From: Veillonella sp.
Lineage (GTDB): Bacteria; Bacillota; Negativicutes; Veillonellales; Veillonellaceae
Assembly (NCBI RefSeq): GCF_018364065.1
Contig: NZ_JAGZMO010000002.1
Location: 124,001-188,000, forward strand
Length of the DNA stretch: 64,000 nt
Reading direction: 5' to 3'
Notes under the pieces: model-generated
What the model saw: the letters and a program-made list of their open reading frames with translations, nothing else
Told to the model about the DNA's origin: nothing
Databases searched by the model: none
Made by a program: the position numbers and the translations under genes
Shown here: positions 42,407-51,800 of the stretch, one piece after another
How positions within the stretch are numbered: the first letter of the stretch is position 1
Layout: each line of letters opens with the position of its first letter

Positions 42407-43651
42407 ATGCGTACAAAACGAACCGGCCTATTTTCTTATGGATTTCTTTGGTTCGGTGCCGCCTTATCCATGGCCGAAATTTTTACAGGCACCATCTTGG
42501 CTCCTTTGGGCTTCACCAAGGCGTTGGCTGCCATCATCCTTGGTCATATTATCGGCGGCTCCCTGCTGTTCTTAGCCGGTGTTATTGGCGGTCAAACTCG
42601 TCACAGCGCGATGGAGTCCGTGCGTATCGCCTTTGGTCAGCGCGGTGCGTCTTTCTTCGCCATTGCGAACATTTTACAGTTAATCGGTTGGGCAACGGTT
42701 ATGATTATTACGGGCTCCGCCGCGGCACAGAGCATTCATCCGCTGGGTACCGGCATTTGGGCCGCTATCATCGGTGCCATCATTATTCTTTGGCTCTTTG
42801 TAAGTCCGCAAACATTAACTAAAATGAACACGGTCGCCATGTCGCTGCTGTTCCTGTTAGCCTTATGGCTCAGTTCCGTCATTATTACTCCGGCCATCAA
42901 CCTGTCAGGCCCTATAACGACCAACTTCTTCAATGATGACCTCAGCTTTGGCGCCGCTGTAGAATTGGCTGCTGCCATGCCGATTTCCTACTTGCCGCTC
43001 ATTTCCGATTACACCCGTAATGCGAAGCGTCCGGTAGCCGCTGCAGGCGTAAGTACCGTTACATATTGCGTTATCAGTGCCTGGATGTACGTTATCGGCT
43101 TGAGCTGTGCGATTTATACAGGCGAAAACGATATCGTTGCCGTTATGGCGAATACAGGCATTGGCGTGTTCCCATTACTCATCATCGTATTCTCCACGGT
43201 TGCTACGACCTACCTGGACTCCTACTCATCCGGTGTGAGTGTGGCCAGCCTATTCCCGAAAGCACCTGAAAAAATCACGTCTATCATCGTGACAATTCTA
43301 AGTGTGTGCCTCGCCATCATCGTACCGATGACTGAATATGAAGAGTTCCTGTTCCTTATCGGCTCCATCTTCACGCCGATGATTGCCATTCTCTTCAGTC
43401 AATATTTCCTTCTGAAAAATGACGCGACAGGATCCGCCTTCAATATGCAGAGTATCATCCTCTGGATTATCGGCTTCGTCTTATATCGCAGCGTATTGAC
43501 CTTTGAAACGCCATTAGGCACTACCTTCCCGGTTATGATTACTATCGCCCTCCTAACCTACATCGTAGGCCGCATTACAGGCAAACGTAATACGCGCTAC
43601 GCGAAACAGGACATTCACGAAAAAGAAGAATTGCCTTTGAATCATTTGTAA
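42407..43651 (+). CDS. CytX-like transporter, copy 2
   Basis: 414 residues, aligned along its whole length with the preceding CytX (shared GAALSMAEIFTGTILAPLGF, ILQLIGWATVMIITGSAAAQ, VPMTEYEEFLFLIGSIFTPM). It has a slightly longer middle loop and a 20-residue charged C-terminal tail (GKRNTRYAKQDIHEKEELP). AGAAAGGAC before the ATG. It lies 263 bases after copy 1, beyond a hairpin and without its own visible TPP element. It probably arose by tandem duplication and may have a shifted substrate (another pyrimidine or purine). Confidence 0.82.
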   Translation: MRTKRTGLFSYGFLWFGAALSMAEIFTGTILAPLGFTKALAAIILGHIIGGSLLFLAGVIGGQTRHSAMESVRIAFGQRGASFFAIANILQLIGWATVMIITGSAAAQSIHPLGTGIWAAIIGAIIILWLFVSPQTLTKMNTVAMSLLFLLALWLSSVIITPAINLSGPITTNFFNDDLSFGAAVELAAAMPISYLPLISDYTRNAKRPVAAAGVSTVTYCVISAWMYVIGLSCAIYTGENDIVAVMANTGIGVFPLLIIVFSTVATTYLDSYSSGVSVASLFPKAPEKITSIIVTILSVCLAIIVPMTEYEEFLFLIGSIFTPMIAILFSQYFLLKNDATGSAFNMQSIILWIIGFVLYRSVLTFETPLGTTFPVMITIALLTYIVGRITGKRNTRYAKQDIHEKEELPLNHL

Positions 43652-43991
43652 TCTAAGCAAAATAGTTTTACAAATCTTCCGGCAATAAAATACTTTGACG
43701 ATACGTTAAGTAAAATCACATATAAATAGCTCGCTCTTGTGTAGTTCTCAAAGACTGCATAGGGCGAGCTTTTTCTTACACGTTAGCTTTTAAGTCATAT
43801 TAACACTGTTCTATTCCTTACCGCCGACTCACTCTACACTTTTACAATTTTATTAATAAGCAAATTTACACTATATCGAAAAATGTAAAACAAATTATAT
43901 ACAATCGTTTGTTCTTATGCTATACTATCTATGAATTTAAGAACCCTGAGGGGTATTAAAAAGAGTGTTAAATTTCCGGGAGGACTTATCA
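43652..43991. other. 340-base gap before mscL
   Basis: Contains the terminator at 43728-43775 and then AT-rich sequence up to the ribosome site GGGAGGA of mscL. No gene seen. Confidence 0.5.
43728..43775 (+). terminator. Terminator after cytX copy 2
   Basis: AGCTCGCTCTTGTGTAGT pairs with ACTGCATAGGGCGAGCT (a few mismatches), then TTTTTC. Confidence 0.75.
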
Positions 43992-44450
43992 ATGAATGAT
44001 TTTATTAAAGGCTTTAGAGACTTTGCCATCCGCGGCAATGTAATTGACTTGGCAGTCGGCGTTGTTATCGGGGCTGCTTTCGGGAAAATCGTTTCCTCAT
44101 TAGTTAGTGACATTATTATGCCTCCACTTGGTATGATTTTGGGCGGCATCGACTTCTCCGATTTCTTTATCAGCTTGAACGGCCAACATGCTGACACATT
44201 GGCTCAAGCTAAACAATTAGGCATTCCTGTAATTGCATACGGTAGCTTTTTAAATGCACTTATCCAATTCCTTATCGTTGCTTTCGCTATTTACGTTGTT
44301 ATCCAACAGGTAAATCGCGTTATGCCTAAAGATGAAAAACCTAAAGTTATCGCTCGCGTTTGCCCTTACTGCAAACAAGAAGTTGCTGACGACGCTACTC
44401 GTTGTCCACACTGTACTTCCGAATTGGAAGCCGTTGCAAAAGCAAACTAA
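43992..44450 (+). CDS. mscL: Large-conductance mechanosensitive channel MscL with C-terminal zinc ribbon
   Basis: 152 residues from the ATG at 43992 (GGGAGGA upstream; nine earlier codons lack a site). The MscL core is complete: FIKGFRDFAIRGNVIDLAVGVVIGAAFGKIVSSLVSD, then a periplasmic loop, then TM2 near 75-98 (FLNALIQFLIVAFAIYVVIQ). In place of the usual C-terminal helix there is a zinc ribbon, CPYCKQEVADDATRCPHC, at about residues 123-140. Opens under membrane tension to release solutes. The ribbon could hold the cytoplasmic end of the pentamer together or sense metal. Confidence 0.92.
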   Translation: MNDFIKGFRDFAIRGNVIDLAVGVVIGAAFGKIVSSLVSDIIMPPLGMILGGIDFSDFFISLNGQHADTLAQAKQLGIPVIAYGSFLNALIQFLIVAFAIYVVIQQVNRVMPKDEKPKVIARVCPYCKQEVADDATRCPHCTSELEAVAKAN

Positions 44451-44500
44451 GCTTTTAGGATATTCAACTAATCTTACAAACCAAATAATTATGACACACA

Positions 44501-44540
44501 AAAACGCTGTATTCCATAAGGAATACAGCGTTTTTTATAT
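44501..44540. terminator. Bidirectional terminator between mscL and hydE
   Basis: Perfect 15-base stem AAAACGCTGTATTCC / GGAATACAGCGTTTT with loop ATAA and T/A tails on both sides. Confidence 0.9.
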
Positions 44541-44585
44541 ACTTATGTTTTTATTGCTTATGCCTATGCTTATCCATCCGGCAAC

Positions 44586-45704
44586 TTAGAACAAGCCTGT
44601 ACGTTTGCCATAGTGCTTGGAGTCACCGTTTTGTTTCCAGCCCACCATGTCTCCGATAGACATAACGCGGCGAGTGAGGCAGTCCTTACATTTATCCGCA
44701 TTGTCATCAACGCAAGGTTTGTTATCGTATAACAAGTATTTCGCGCGATGTTCAGGAACCGTAATAATCGGCATTAAAATGTTAGCCCCTGCAGCCAGAC
44801 CTTTTTCACGACCCAATTTGTCCAACGCCTGTAACGCCGTTGTTGCTGCAATGTTAACGTCTTTTAAGAATAAACGCGTTAGCGCAATCATTTTAAGGCC
44901 TAACTGAATGCGGCGATTTTTGCCTTCTTCGCTATCAAGCCCCTGTGCCAATGCTTCCTGTCCAAGCGGCGTGTCATGATGCACTACATACGGTCCCATA
45001 CCGATCATATCGATATCCATGTCGCGGTAGAATAAAATGTCGTTCACCAAGTCTTCTTCGGTCTGTCCCGGCAAGCCGATCATAACGCCCGTACCTACTT
45101 GGAAACCTACACGACGCAATGCTTTCAGGCAATTTACACGCGTTTCAAAGGAGTGAAGTTCATCTTTCGGATGGATCTTTTCGTAAAGCTCCTTATTAGT
45201 CGTTTCAATACGCAACAAATAACGGCTTGCACCTGCTTCCACCATGCGGCGATAAGACTCTTTCGTCTGTTCGCCCACACACATTGTGATACCCAAGGAA
45301 CCATCACCGATAGCCTTAATGTCGCGAATTAAATCCACCACATAGTCTACAAAGGCCGGATCATTGCGTTCACCGGACTGCAAAGTAATGGAACCGTACT
45401 CATGATCGTACGCCCATTTTGCCATCATTAAAATATCTTCGCGGCTCATGTCAAAACGTTCCGTCTTGTCGTTGTCGCGACGAATCCCGCAATATTCGCA
45501 GTTCTTGATGCAGCGGTTGGAGAACTCGATAAGCCCGCGGTAATACGCTACTTTATCTACATATTTCGCCTTTACTTCATAGGCTTTTTTATAAATAGCC
45601 TGCAATGTTTCCTCATCGGTGACCTGCATGAGCGCATGAAGCTCATCCACCGTAAGCCATTCATTGCCGACTAAATCTTTTTTTAAAATGTCTTGTACTG
45701 TCAT
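44586..45704 (-). CDS. hydE: [FeFe]-hydrogenase maturation radical SAM protein HydE
   Basis: 372 residues. The radical-SAM motif is CIKNCEYCGIRRDN near residue 65, the spacing and following RRDN being typical of HydE rather than BioB. Further marks are LQSGERNDPAFVDYV, LLRIETTNKELYEKIHP and GTGVMIGLPGQTEEDLVNDI. A C-terminal cysteine group (CVDDNADKCKDC) matches the second, non-essential cluster site in some HydE proteins. Works with HydF and HydG to build the diiron centre of the hydrogenase; those genes and the hydrogenase itself are not in the window. Confidence 0.9.
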   Translation of the reverse strand: MTVQDILKKDLVGNEWLTVDELHALMQVTDEETLQAIYKKAYEVKAKYVDKVAYYRGLIEFSNRCIKNCEYCGIRRDNDKTERFDMSREDILMMAKWAYDHEYGSITLQSGERNDPAFVDYVVDLIRDIKAIGDGSLGITMCVGEQTKESYRRMVEAGASRYLLRIETTNKELYEKIHPKDELHSFETRVNCLKALRRVGFQVGTGVMIGLPGQTEEDLVNDILFYRDMDIDMIGMGPYVVHHDTPLGQEALAQGLDSEEGKNRRIQLGLKMIALTRLFLKDVNIAATTALQALDKLGREKGLAAGANILMPIITVPEHRAKYLLYDNKPCVDDNADKCKDCLTRRVMSIGDMVGWKQNGDSKHYGKRTGLF

Positions 45705-45938
45705 AGCTACCCTTGTGCCTTTACTCTATTGGTTAATCTAAAATTTACGATATAATACACCCTATATTATATTACATAAACGCATGTTTTTTCCAGTATC
45801 ATGCATTTTTTAGTATACCTATATTGTCTAGTACCTATGCCATAATTAACTTTTAACGGAACGCATAACTAATCATGCAAATTTACGGCACATATTATTT
45901 ACACGTCACGCATAATAACTATTAATTATTTTGTACAA

Positions 45939-47123
45939 TTAGTCTTCCAATGCACCGAGGAAATCTAATGCATACAGAGCGTATAATTCAGCCCCTACTT
46001 TTAATGCATCTTCATCGATATTGAAGTGACCATTATGATGTGGCCAACAAGCACCTTTTGCTTCATTTTCGGCCCCTACATAGGCAAATGCTCCTGGTAC
46101 TACCTTCATATATGCCGCAAAATCTTCACCAATACAACGTTTTGGCTCATTGAATACTTGATCGTCCCCAAATGCTTTAGCTGCCAATTTACGAACACGG
46201 CTTGCCTCTGTAGGATTATTATCTACTACATCTGTGCCATATTCATATGAGAACGCAGCTGTACCGCCATACATGTGAGCTGTATCATTAGCAAAAGTAC
46301 GCAATCTTTCTTCTACTAACGTGCGATCATGTTCGGAGAATGTACGTACAGTACCTTCTAAATAAGCTTCTCCGGAAATAACGTTAAAGCGCGTACCTGA
46401 TACAAGTTTACCTACGGTAACAACAGCAGTGTCAAGTGGATTAATATTACGGGACACAATAGTCTGTACATTAGATACGAAGGCCGCTGCCATAACGGTT
46501 GCATCTATAGCTGTTTCAGGGACAGCACCATGACCGCCCTTACCTGTAAAAGTAACACGGAACACATCGCAAGCAGCCATACATGGACCGTCAATGCAAG
46601 ATACCAGGCCGGCTTTTAATGGGGACCAAATATGTTCACCGAAAATTCCATCTACACCTTCCAAAGCGCCTTGTTCAATCATAAGTTTTGCACCGGCCGC
46701 AGCTTCTTCAGCTGGTTGGAAAATAATACGTACTGTACCATTAAAACGATCACGTACTGCATGAAGCACTTTAACAGCAGTTAACAACATAGCCATATGG
46801 CTATCGTGGCCACATGCGTGCATCTTGCCATCCGCCTTAGATTTATAAGGCAAATCTTTATTAATTTCTTCTACAGGAAGTGCATCGATATCAGCTCGAA
46901 GAGCCACAGTTTTTCCCGGACCTTTACCAACAATATCCGCAATGAGACCTGTCGGTTTAGTCAAGCGATATGGTATACCCAATGTATCTAACTCAGCCGC
47001 TAATGTTTTCGTCGTTTCAAACTCTTCCAAAGATAATTCTGGATGCTCGTGGAAATGACGACGGTGATTTATTAATTCTTCTTCCTTAGCTAAAATCAAA
47101 TCTTTTACTTCGCTGTGTTTCAT
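45939..47123 (-). CDS. M20 family N-acyl-amino-acid amidohydrolase
   Basis: 394 residues from the ATG at 47123, which follows AAAAGGAG; seven upstream codons are unlikely. M20D motifs are clear: HRRHFHEHPELSLEEFETTK near 20, ALRADIDALPVEE near 70, MHACGHDSHMAMLLTA near 98, FQPAEEAAAGAKLMIEQGAL near 130, GEDFAAYM near 355. This is the amidohydrolase group that includes hippurate and N-acetyl-amino-acid hydrolases. It is 166 bases downstream of a membrane transporter gene in the same direction. Confidence 0.87.
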   Translation of the reverse strand: MKHSEVKDLILAKEEELINHRRHFHEHPELSLEEFETTKTLAAELDTLGIPYRLTKPTGLIADIVGKGPGKTVALRADIDALPVEEINKDLPYKSKADGKMHACGHDSHMAMLLTAVKVLHAVRDRFNGTVRIIFQPAEEAAAGAKLMIEQGALEGVDGIFGEHIWSPLKAGLVSCIDGPCMAACDVFRVTFTGKGGHGAVPETAIDATVMAAAFVSNVQTIVSRNINPLDTAVVTVGKLVSGTRFNVISGEAYLEGTVRTFSEHDRTLVEERLRTFANDTAHMYGGTAAFSYEYGTDVVDNNPTEASRVRKLAAKAFGDDQVFNEPKRCIGEDFAAYMKVVPGAFAYVGAENEAKGACWPHHNGHFNIDEDALKVGAELYALYALDFLGALED

Positions 47124-47289
47124 AGTACTACTCCTTTTGTCCACACGATGCCTTAGTTAGCTCCGCAGGACATATAAAACTCTCTTAAATTCTCTTTATG
47201 TTCTTTATTGTATCACTTGACGGAGAATTGTAAATTGCTTAATTCATACTTTTTTAATCTGATATAGTCAACACTACAACACTCTCGAC

Positions 47290-48504
47290 TTACCCGTGCA
47301 ACCAATTTACCATCAACCCGGCCAATACAACAGACACGATAGTTACGGTAATAAAACCGGCTACCAGCATAGGTGGCAGCATGTGATGCGTTAAAATGGC
47401 GCGTTCCTTAGGATCATCTGTTAATGATGTAATAACTTCCATTGTAATTACGTAATCGGCGGGGAATCCATACAATGCAGTTAACGATGTAGCAAAAGCA
47501 AGTTCTTTTGATACACCGACCAGACGACCAACAATAATCGAGAATACGTACATACCAACGACACCAATGACTATAATAACAAGTAATGGGTACATGAGTT
47601 CTAAAATCATACTAGGTGTAGCCTGTTTTAAAGTATCAAAAATGAACAGCATTAAGCTTAACAAACAGAAACCGAATCCCCCGGCAGACTGCAGACAATT
47701 TGTTTCCAAAAAGCCAATTGACTTGCCAATAATCCCAAAGAGCAAACACAATACAAACGCATTTACCTTCAATCCTAATGCGGCAAAACCTGCAGATGCT
47801 AAAAAGGCTAAAGCTGCACAGAAAGCCAAACGGAAAAATTTAAAATAGGCAGTATTACAAATATGCGGTGCACGTCTGAATAGTTTAGCAGGCTTATCAT
47901 CTGATGATTTAGTAGGATCATCTGTATCAGACTCATTTGTAAGCTCGCCATTACGATATTGTTTAATTAGTCGAAGGCCCTCTTTTTTTAACATGATTGA
48001 TGTAAGCGGATAGCCCGCAAAACCTTGAATTACATAAATTAATACAGCCAATACTGCCAAGCTGGTCAATCCTAATTCCTTAGCTCCGTTACTCATAATC
48101 AATGACGATACGATGCCGCCTACTAGTGGTGGAGTCGCAACAACGACCGTATTCCAATCTAAGAAATGAACAGCAATAAAAAGCAAAAATACTGAGATAC
48201 CAGCAATCCCTGCCAAGGCAATTACTATAATCTTCCACTGTTTCATTAATTCTTTTATAGATAATAACGTTCCCATATTAGTAATCAACAACGCCATCAT
48301 CATTGTAGCTGTTACTGCAGGAACCCCTGCCTTTGCAACAGCATCTTTAGGCAAAAACGTCCAATATGCCAGCAAAAACAATACTGCTGTAATGAATACA
48401 GACGGAATCCAGGCCTTCGTTTTAATTGAAATAACTTCGCCTATAAATAACATTAGTATGAGGATTGACAATAATCCCATTTGCGATGAAATAAATAACT
48501 CCAT
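47290..48504 (-). CDS. Multi-pass membrane transporter paired with the M20 hydrolase
   Basis: 404 residues with about ten to eleven hydrophobic segments and a charged central loop (ELTNESDTDDPTKSSDDKPAK, near residue 190). I do not recognise the family with confidence; the GGIVSSLIMSNGAKELGL stretch and the two-halved layout resemble sodium-coupled carboxylate or glutamate carriers. TALYGFPADYVITMEVIT near the end is distinctive. Upstream partner of the M20 hydrolase, so it likely imports an acylated amino acid or peptide. Confidence 0.65.
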   Translation of the reverse strand: MELFISSQMGLLSILILMLFIGEVISIKTKAWIPSVFITAVLFLLAYWTFLPKDAVAKAGVPAVTATMMMALLITNMGTLLSIKELMKQWKIIVIALAGIAGISVFLLFIAVHFLDWNTVVVATPPLVGGIVSSLIMSNGAKELGLTSLAVLAVLIYVIQGFAGYPLTSIMLKKEGLRLIKQYRNGELTNESDTDDPTKSSDDKPAKLFRRAPHICNTAYFKFFRLAFCAALAFLASAGFAALGLKVNAFVLCLLFGIIGKSIGFLETNCLQSAGGFGFCLLSLMLFIFDTLKQATPSMILELMYPLLVIIVIGVVGMYVFSIIVGRLVGVSKELAFATSLTALYGFPADYVITMEVITSLTDDPKERAILTHHMLPPMLVAGFITVTIVSVVLAGLMVNWLHG

Positions 48505-48899
48505 AGCGTTACCCCTTTTCTCTCTACTCTACCCATCTTTCTCAAAATATAAACAGTGTAAATACAATTAACATGTATTCCCGGGCTCTCAATAAGTACC
48601 GGCTTTCATCTCATGACATCTTTACAATTGCTTCCCCATAATCAACTTAATTAAATGACTACAAATTTCGATAACCCCACTTTATCGAACATGAATTGCA
48701 AAAGTGTACATCGTATAAAAACATCTGTTTATATCTAATAATGATAGCACAGTGAGTCTACTAGGTCAACAATCATCATGAATTTGATAAATCCATGACT
48801 ATAAAATATTTGCCATTCTTTCCTATGGATGATAGAGTTATGATTAGATGGCACAGACCGTGCCGAGTTTCTGTTAGGGATATAGAAAAGAGGGTACTT
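48505..48899. other. 395-base divergent gap
   Basis: AT-rich control region between the transporter (minus) and nitroreductase (plus). Frames extending the nitroreductase upstream lack a ribosome site. No binding site recognised. Confidence 0.5.
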
Positions 48900-49481
48900 A
48901 TGAACTTACAAGAATTATTTGAAACACGCCGTACTTACCGTCGTTTCGATCAGACAAAATTAATTCCTCAAGCGGTTATCGATGATATCAAAAATGCCTT
49001 GCGCCTCTCTTCCTGCGCTGTCAATCGTCAAGCATTGCGCTACATTTTCGTTCGCTCTCAAGACGTTATCAGTCAGCTTTTCGACTACACTCATTGGGCC
49101 GGTGCATTACCTCCTGAATTAGGCCAACCAAAAGAAGGCGAAAAACCGACATTACTGGTTTTCATTACCCTGCCTAAAGCATTAAAATCCGCCAACACGG
49201 ACATTGACGCAGGTATTGCCATGGCAAACAGCACGATGGCTGCCTGGAATCATGGCGTTGGCAGCTGTATCCTTAAAAATTTGAACTACAACGAAATTAA
49301 AGAAGTACTCGGTTTAGGCGAAGATGTAGAATTGCACAGCATGATCGGCTTCGGCTATCCAACACACAAATCTACCGTTGTGCCAATGAAAAACGGCGAA
49401 TTCAAATACTACATTGACGACAATCGCGACTACTATGTGCCAAAATTGAGCGTTGATGAACTTGTAAAAGAGATCTTATAA
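48900..49481 (+). CDS. Nitroreductase-family flavoprotein
   Basis: 193 residues from the ATG at 48900 with AGAGGG upstream; 35 upstream in-frame codons are rejected. NLQELFETRRTYRRFDQTKLIPQAVIDDI is the classic FMN-binding start (RRTxRxF), and the middle GIAMANSTMAAWNHGVGSCILKNLNYNEIKEVLGL holds the second FMN-contact region. These enzymes reduce nitro-aromatics, quinones or flavins with NAD(P)H; the natural substrate here is unknown. Stands alone before a terminator. Confidence 0.87.
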   Translation: MNLQELFETRRTYRRFDQTKLIPQAVIDDIKNALRLSSCAVNRQALRYIFVRSQDVISQLFDYTHWAGALPPELGQPKEGEKPTLLVFITLPKALKSANTDIDAGIAMANSTMAAWNHGVGSCILKNLNYNEIKEVLGLGEDVELHSMIGFGYPTHKSTVVPMKNGEFKYYIDDNRDYYVPKLSVDELVKEIL

Positions 49482-49586
49482 GTCGTTTCAATGCAATGAT
49501 CATCAAAAATACAATAATCAATGAAGCTATAAGTTTCGTATAAAATGATGGTATAAAACTTTAAAATTCTCACCATATACATAAAG

Positions 49587-49618
49587 AAATCCGGGCTATT
49601 TTAGCCCGGATTTTTCTC
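49587..49618. terminator. Bidirectional terminator between nitroreductase and yaaA
   Basis: AAATCCGGGCTA / TAGCCCGGATTT with a TTT centre and flanking A/T tracts. Confidence 0.85.
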
Positions 49619-49627
49619 TTATATAAC

Positions 49628-50353
49628 TCATTTATGACGTTTATAGGTTACAGTCAACGGTTCTGTCAGTTCGTTTGGCAAGTCGCCCTCTCGCACGAAA
49701 TCGGAGATTTCATCCGGCAAGTCAAGCCAGGAAGTGCACCGATTTTCCACCATGTAGTGCGCAATTCGGCCTCGCATCTGCTTGGACGATGTACTCAACT
49801 GACGCCAAGTACCATCTTTTTCTTCCAGAAATTCTACCGTTACCATATGCGGATGATCCACAATAGAACTGTATTCCTTAGATGCCACATTAAGCAACCA
49901 ATCTTCCTTTGCCAATTCCGTGTTGACCAATTCCGACCATTTCGCAGCCAGATTCGTCCCCATCCCTTTGTAAATGTTATCTATAAAGTCGAGACGATAA
50001 TCCGTGATGGCACTCAACGGTGCCACCAAACCGTACAAGGCGGATAGAATATACACATGGTCAGCTCCGAACGCTTTACCTTCGTCGCTGAGCCCTTTCC
50101 AGTCAAAGTTTTTAAAGGCCAATCCCGAGTACGACTCCGCCGCCGTTCCTACCGGTGCGTCCGCAAACTGTTGGTAAAACGCAAACCAATCGGCCCCTTT
50201 ATCGCCTTTTAACTTCAAGGCCTTCGCGAAGGCGGCGCTGTCCATTTGTTGTATATGCGTTACAATTTCCTTGGTCAACGCCTCATTGAAGACACCTTGC
50301 TTCGGTGTACCCGTCAAAGTCTTCGTTTTGCTGGGAGACAATAATATTTTCAT
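49628..50353 (-). CDS. yaaA: YaaA family peroxide stress protein
   Basis: 241 residues from the ATG at 50353 (a TTG two codons upstream is possible). The start MKILLSPSKTKTL, the YSGLAFKNFDW stretch, ILSALYGLVAPLSAITDYRLDF and the end MRGRIAHYMVENRC all belong to YaaA (DUF328), which in E. coli limits free iron under peroxide stress by an unclear mechanism and binds DNA. It lies 43 bases downstream of the Nramp transporter on the same strand, so metal handling links the two genes. Confidence 0.88.
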   Translation of the reverse strand: MKILLSPSKTKTLTGTPKQGVFNEALTKEIVTHIQQMDSAAFAKALKLKGDKGADWFAFYQQFADAPVGTAAESYSGLAFKNFDWKGLSDEGKAFGADHVYILSALYGLVAPLSAITDYRLDFIDNIYKGMGTNLAAKWSELVNTELAKEDWLLNVASKEYSSIVDHPHMVTVEFLEEKDGTWRQLSTSSKQMRGRIAHYMVENRCTSWLDLPDEISDFVREGDLPNELTEPLTVTYKRHK

Positions 50354-50396
50354 ACACAACTCTCTTTCCTAACAGCCTGTCTTTTAGCAAATTCCA

Positions 50397-51656
50397 TTAT
50401 GCCACAGCCAACAGATAGAAGTTCATCCCTGTTACAATGATGCCGATAATCCAAAGCATTATGGCCGTAGACGGTCTGTTTTTATATTCGCCCATGATTC
50501 GTTCCGAGCCGGTTAAGTAGAGCTGCAAGAAAATCGTAAGTGGCAACTGAAGACTTAAGAACATTTGCGAGATGAGCAATGCTTTAAAGGAGTCTTCAAT
50601 AAACAGAATCAGACCGAGAGCCGGTACGTACGTCAATGCCAAGCCGATGCGGCTGTGCATATCTTTCATGTCATAGGATTCACCGAACATACCTGCAAAT
50701 ATGCTGGCTCCCGCCATGCCTGCCGTAGCAGACGATGCCAAGCCTGCAAATAATAATGCCAACGCAAAAATAGTCCCTGCCGATGGTCCGATAAGCGGTA
50801 CGAGCAATTCTTTTGCCTGTTCCAGCTCTTCAACCATGATGCCTTCCTGGAAGAAGGTGGCCGCCGCTAAAATGATCATAGCGGAGTTAATAGCCCAACC
50901 AATCCCCATGGAAAAAATAGTGTCCAAGAATTCGTAACGAAGGCGTTTTTTCATAACTTCCGGATCTTTTTTATTAAATTCCCGGCTCTGAATAATTTCA
51001 GAGTGAAGGAATAAATTGTGCGGCATAATAACGGCACCCAAAATACTGAGCACTACCAACATGGATTCGTTCGGCAATACAGGATTCACCCAGCCGAGCC
51101 CCGCTTCCGCCCAGTTAATATCAACCATTGAAAGCTCCGCCAAATAGGCCAAAGCAATCAAGGAAACGAAACCGGCAATTACCTTCTCCAATTTGCTGTA
51201 GGAGTTAGTTAACAGCATGACCGTACATACGATGGCCGTCAATACGGAGCCGATAAATAACGGTATGCCGAAGAGCATTTTTAAGGCGATGGCGGCCCCT
51301 ATAAATTCAGCTAAGGCCGTAGCCGCAGCCGCCAATCCGGCGGTGCTGAGCAGTGTTCTGGACAACCAGCGCGGTAATGCATCATAGGCGCATTCCGACA
51401 AGCATCGTCCGGTTACAATTCCCAAGTGGGCCACATTGTGTTGCAATAAAATGAGCATAATCGTCGACAATGTTACAACCCAAAGCAAATCATAACCGAA
51501 CATGGCACCGGCCGCTAAATTGGCAGCCCAGTTGCCCGGATCAATAAATCCCACGGTTACGATAATCCCCGGTCCGATATAACGGAACACCTCGGATACA
51601 TGCCGACCGCTCTGATGCACTGTATTCAACTTATCTTTTATACGTGAAAGCCACAT
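50397..51656 (-). CDS. mntH: Nramp-family divalent metal transporter
   Basis: 419 residues from the ATG at 51656 (GGAG six bases upstream); an ATG four codons earlier is also possible. About 11 membrane segments. The TM1 metal-binding DPGNWAANLAAGA and the TM6 motif AVIMPHNLFLHSEII are intact, so manganese or iron uptake with protons is expected. The family's conserved transport signature follows TM8 as well. A small hairpin (GGAGCGTGGCTCC) lies just upstream of the start. Symbol given by family; manganese preference is not provable from sequence. Confidence 0.88.
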   Translation of the reverse strand: MWLSRIKDKLNTVHQSGRHVSEVFRYIGPGIIVTVGFIDPGNWAANLAAGAMFGYDLLWVVTLSTIMLILLQHNVAHLGIVTGRCLSECAYDALPRWLSRTLLSTAGLAAAATALAEFIGAAIALKMLFGIPLFIGSVLTAIVCTVMLLTNSYSKLEKVIAGFVSLIALAYLAELSMVDINWAEAGLGWVNPVLPNESMLVVLSILGAVIMPHNLFLHSEIIQSREFNKKDPEVMKKRLRYEFLDTIFSMGIGWAINSAMIILAAATFFQEGIMVEELEQAKELLVPLIGPSAGTIFALALLFAGLASSATAGMAGASIFAGMFGESYDMKDMHSRIGLALTYVPALGLILFIEDSFKALLISQMFLSLQLPLTIFLQLYLTGSERIMGEYKNRPSTAIMLWIIGIIVTGMNFYLLAVA

Positions 51657-51769
51657 TCCCTTCTCCATTCCATCCCAAAGGAGCCACGCTCCTTCACAAT
51701 TAACTAACACACTATATGCCTTTGCATATAAACCTTACTGCACATAACTTAATATGCGTCATCGTTTCT

Positions 51770-51800
51770 TAACTTCTTTTAAGTTCTTTTAACTGTTTTA
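51770..51800. repeat. Short TTTTAACTTC-type repeats at the SLH gene stop
   Basis: TTTCTTAACTTC, TTTTAAGTTC, TTTTAACTG and TTTTAATTC follow one another at 10-11 base steps and run into the stop codon of the SLH protein gene. Confidence 0.55.

Noticed and set aside
44586..45704. HydE gene as biotin synthase BioB
   Set aside because: The cluster motif context CEYCGIRRDN and the downstream ETTNKELYEKIHP are HydE-like; BioB-specific sites for its second cluster are not seen.
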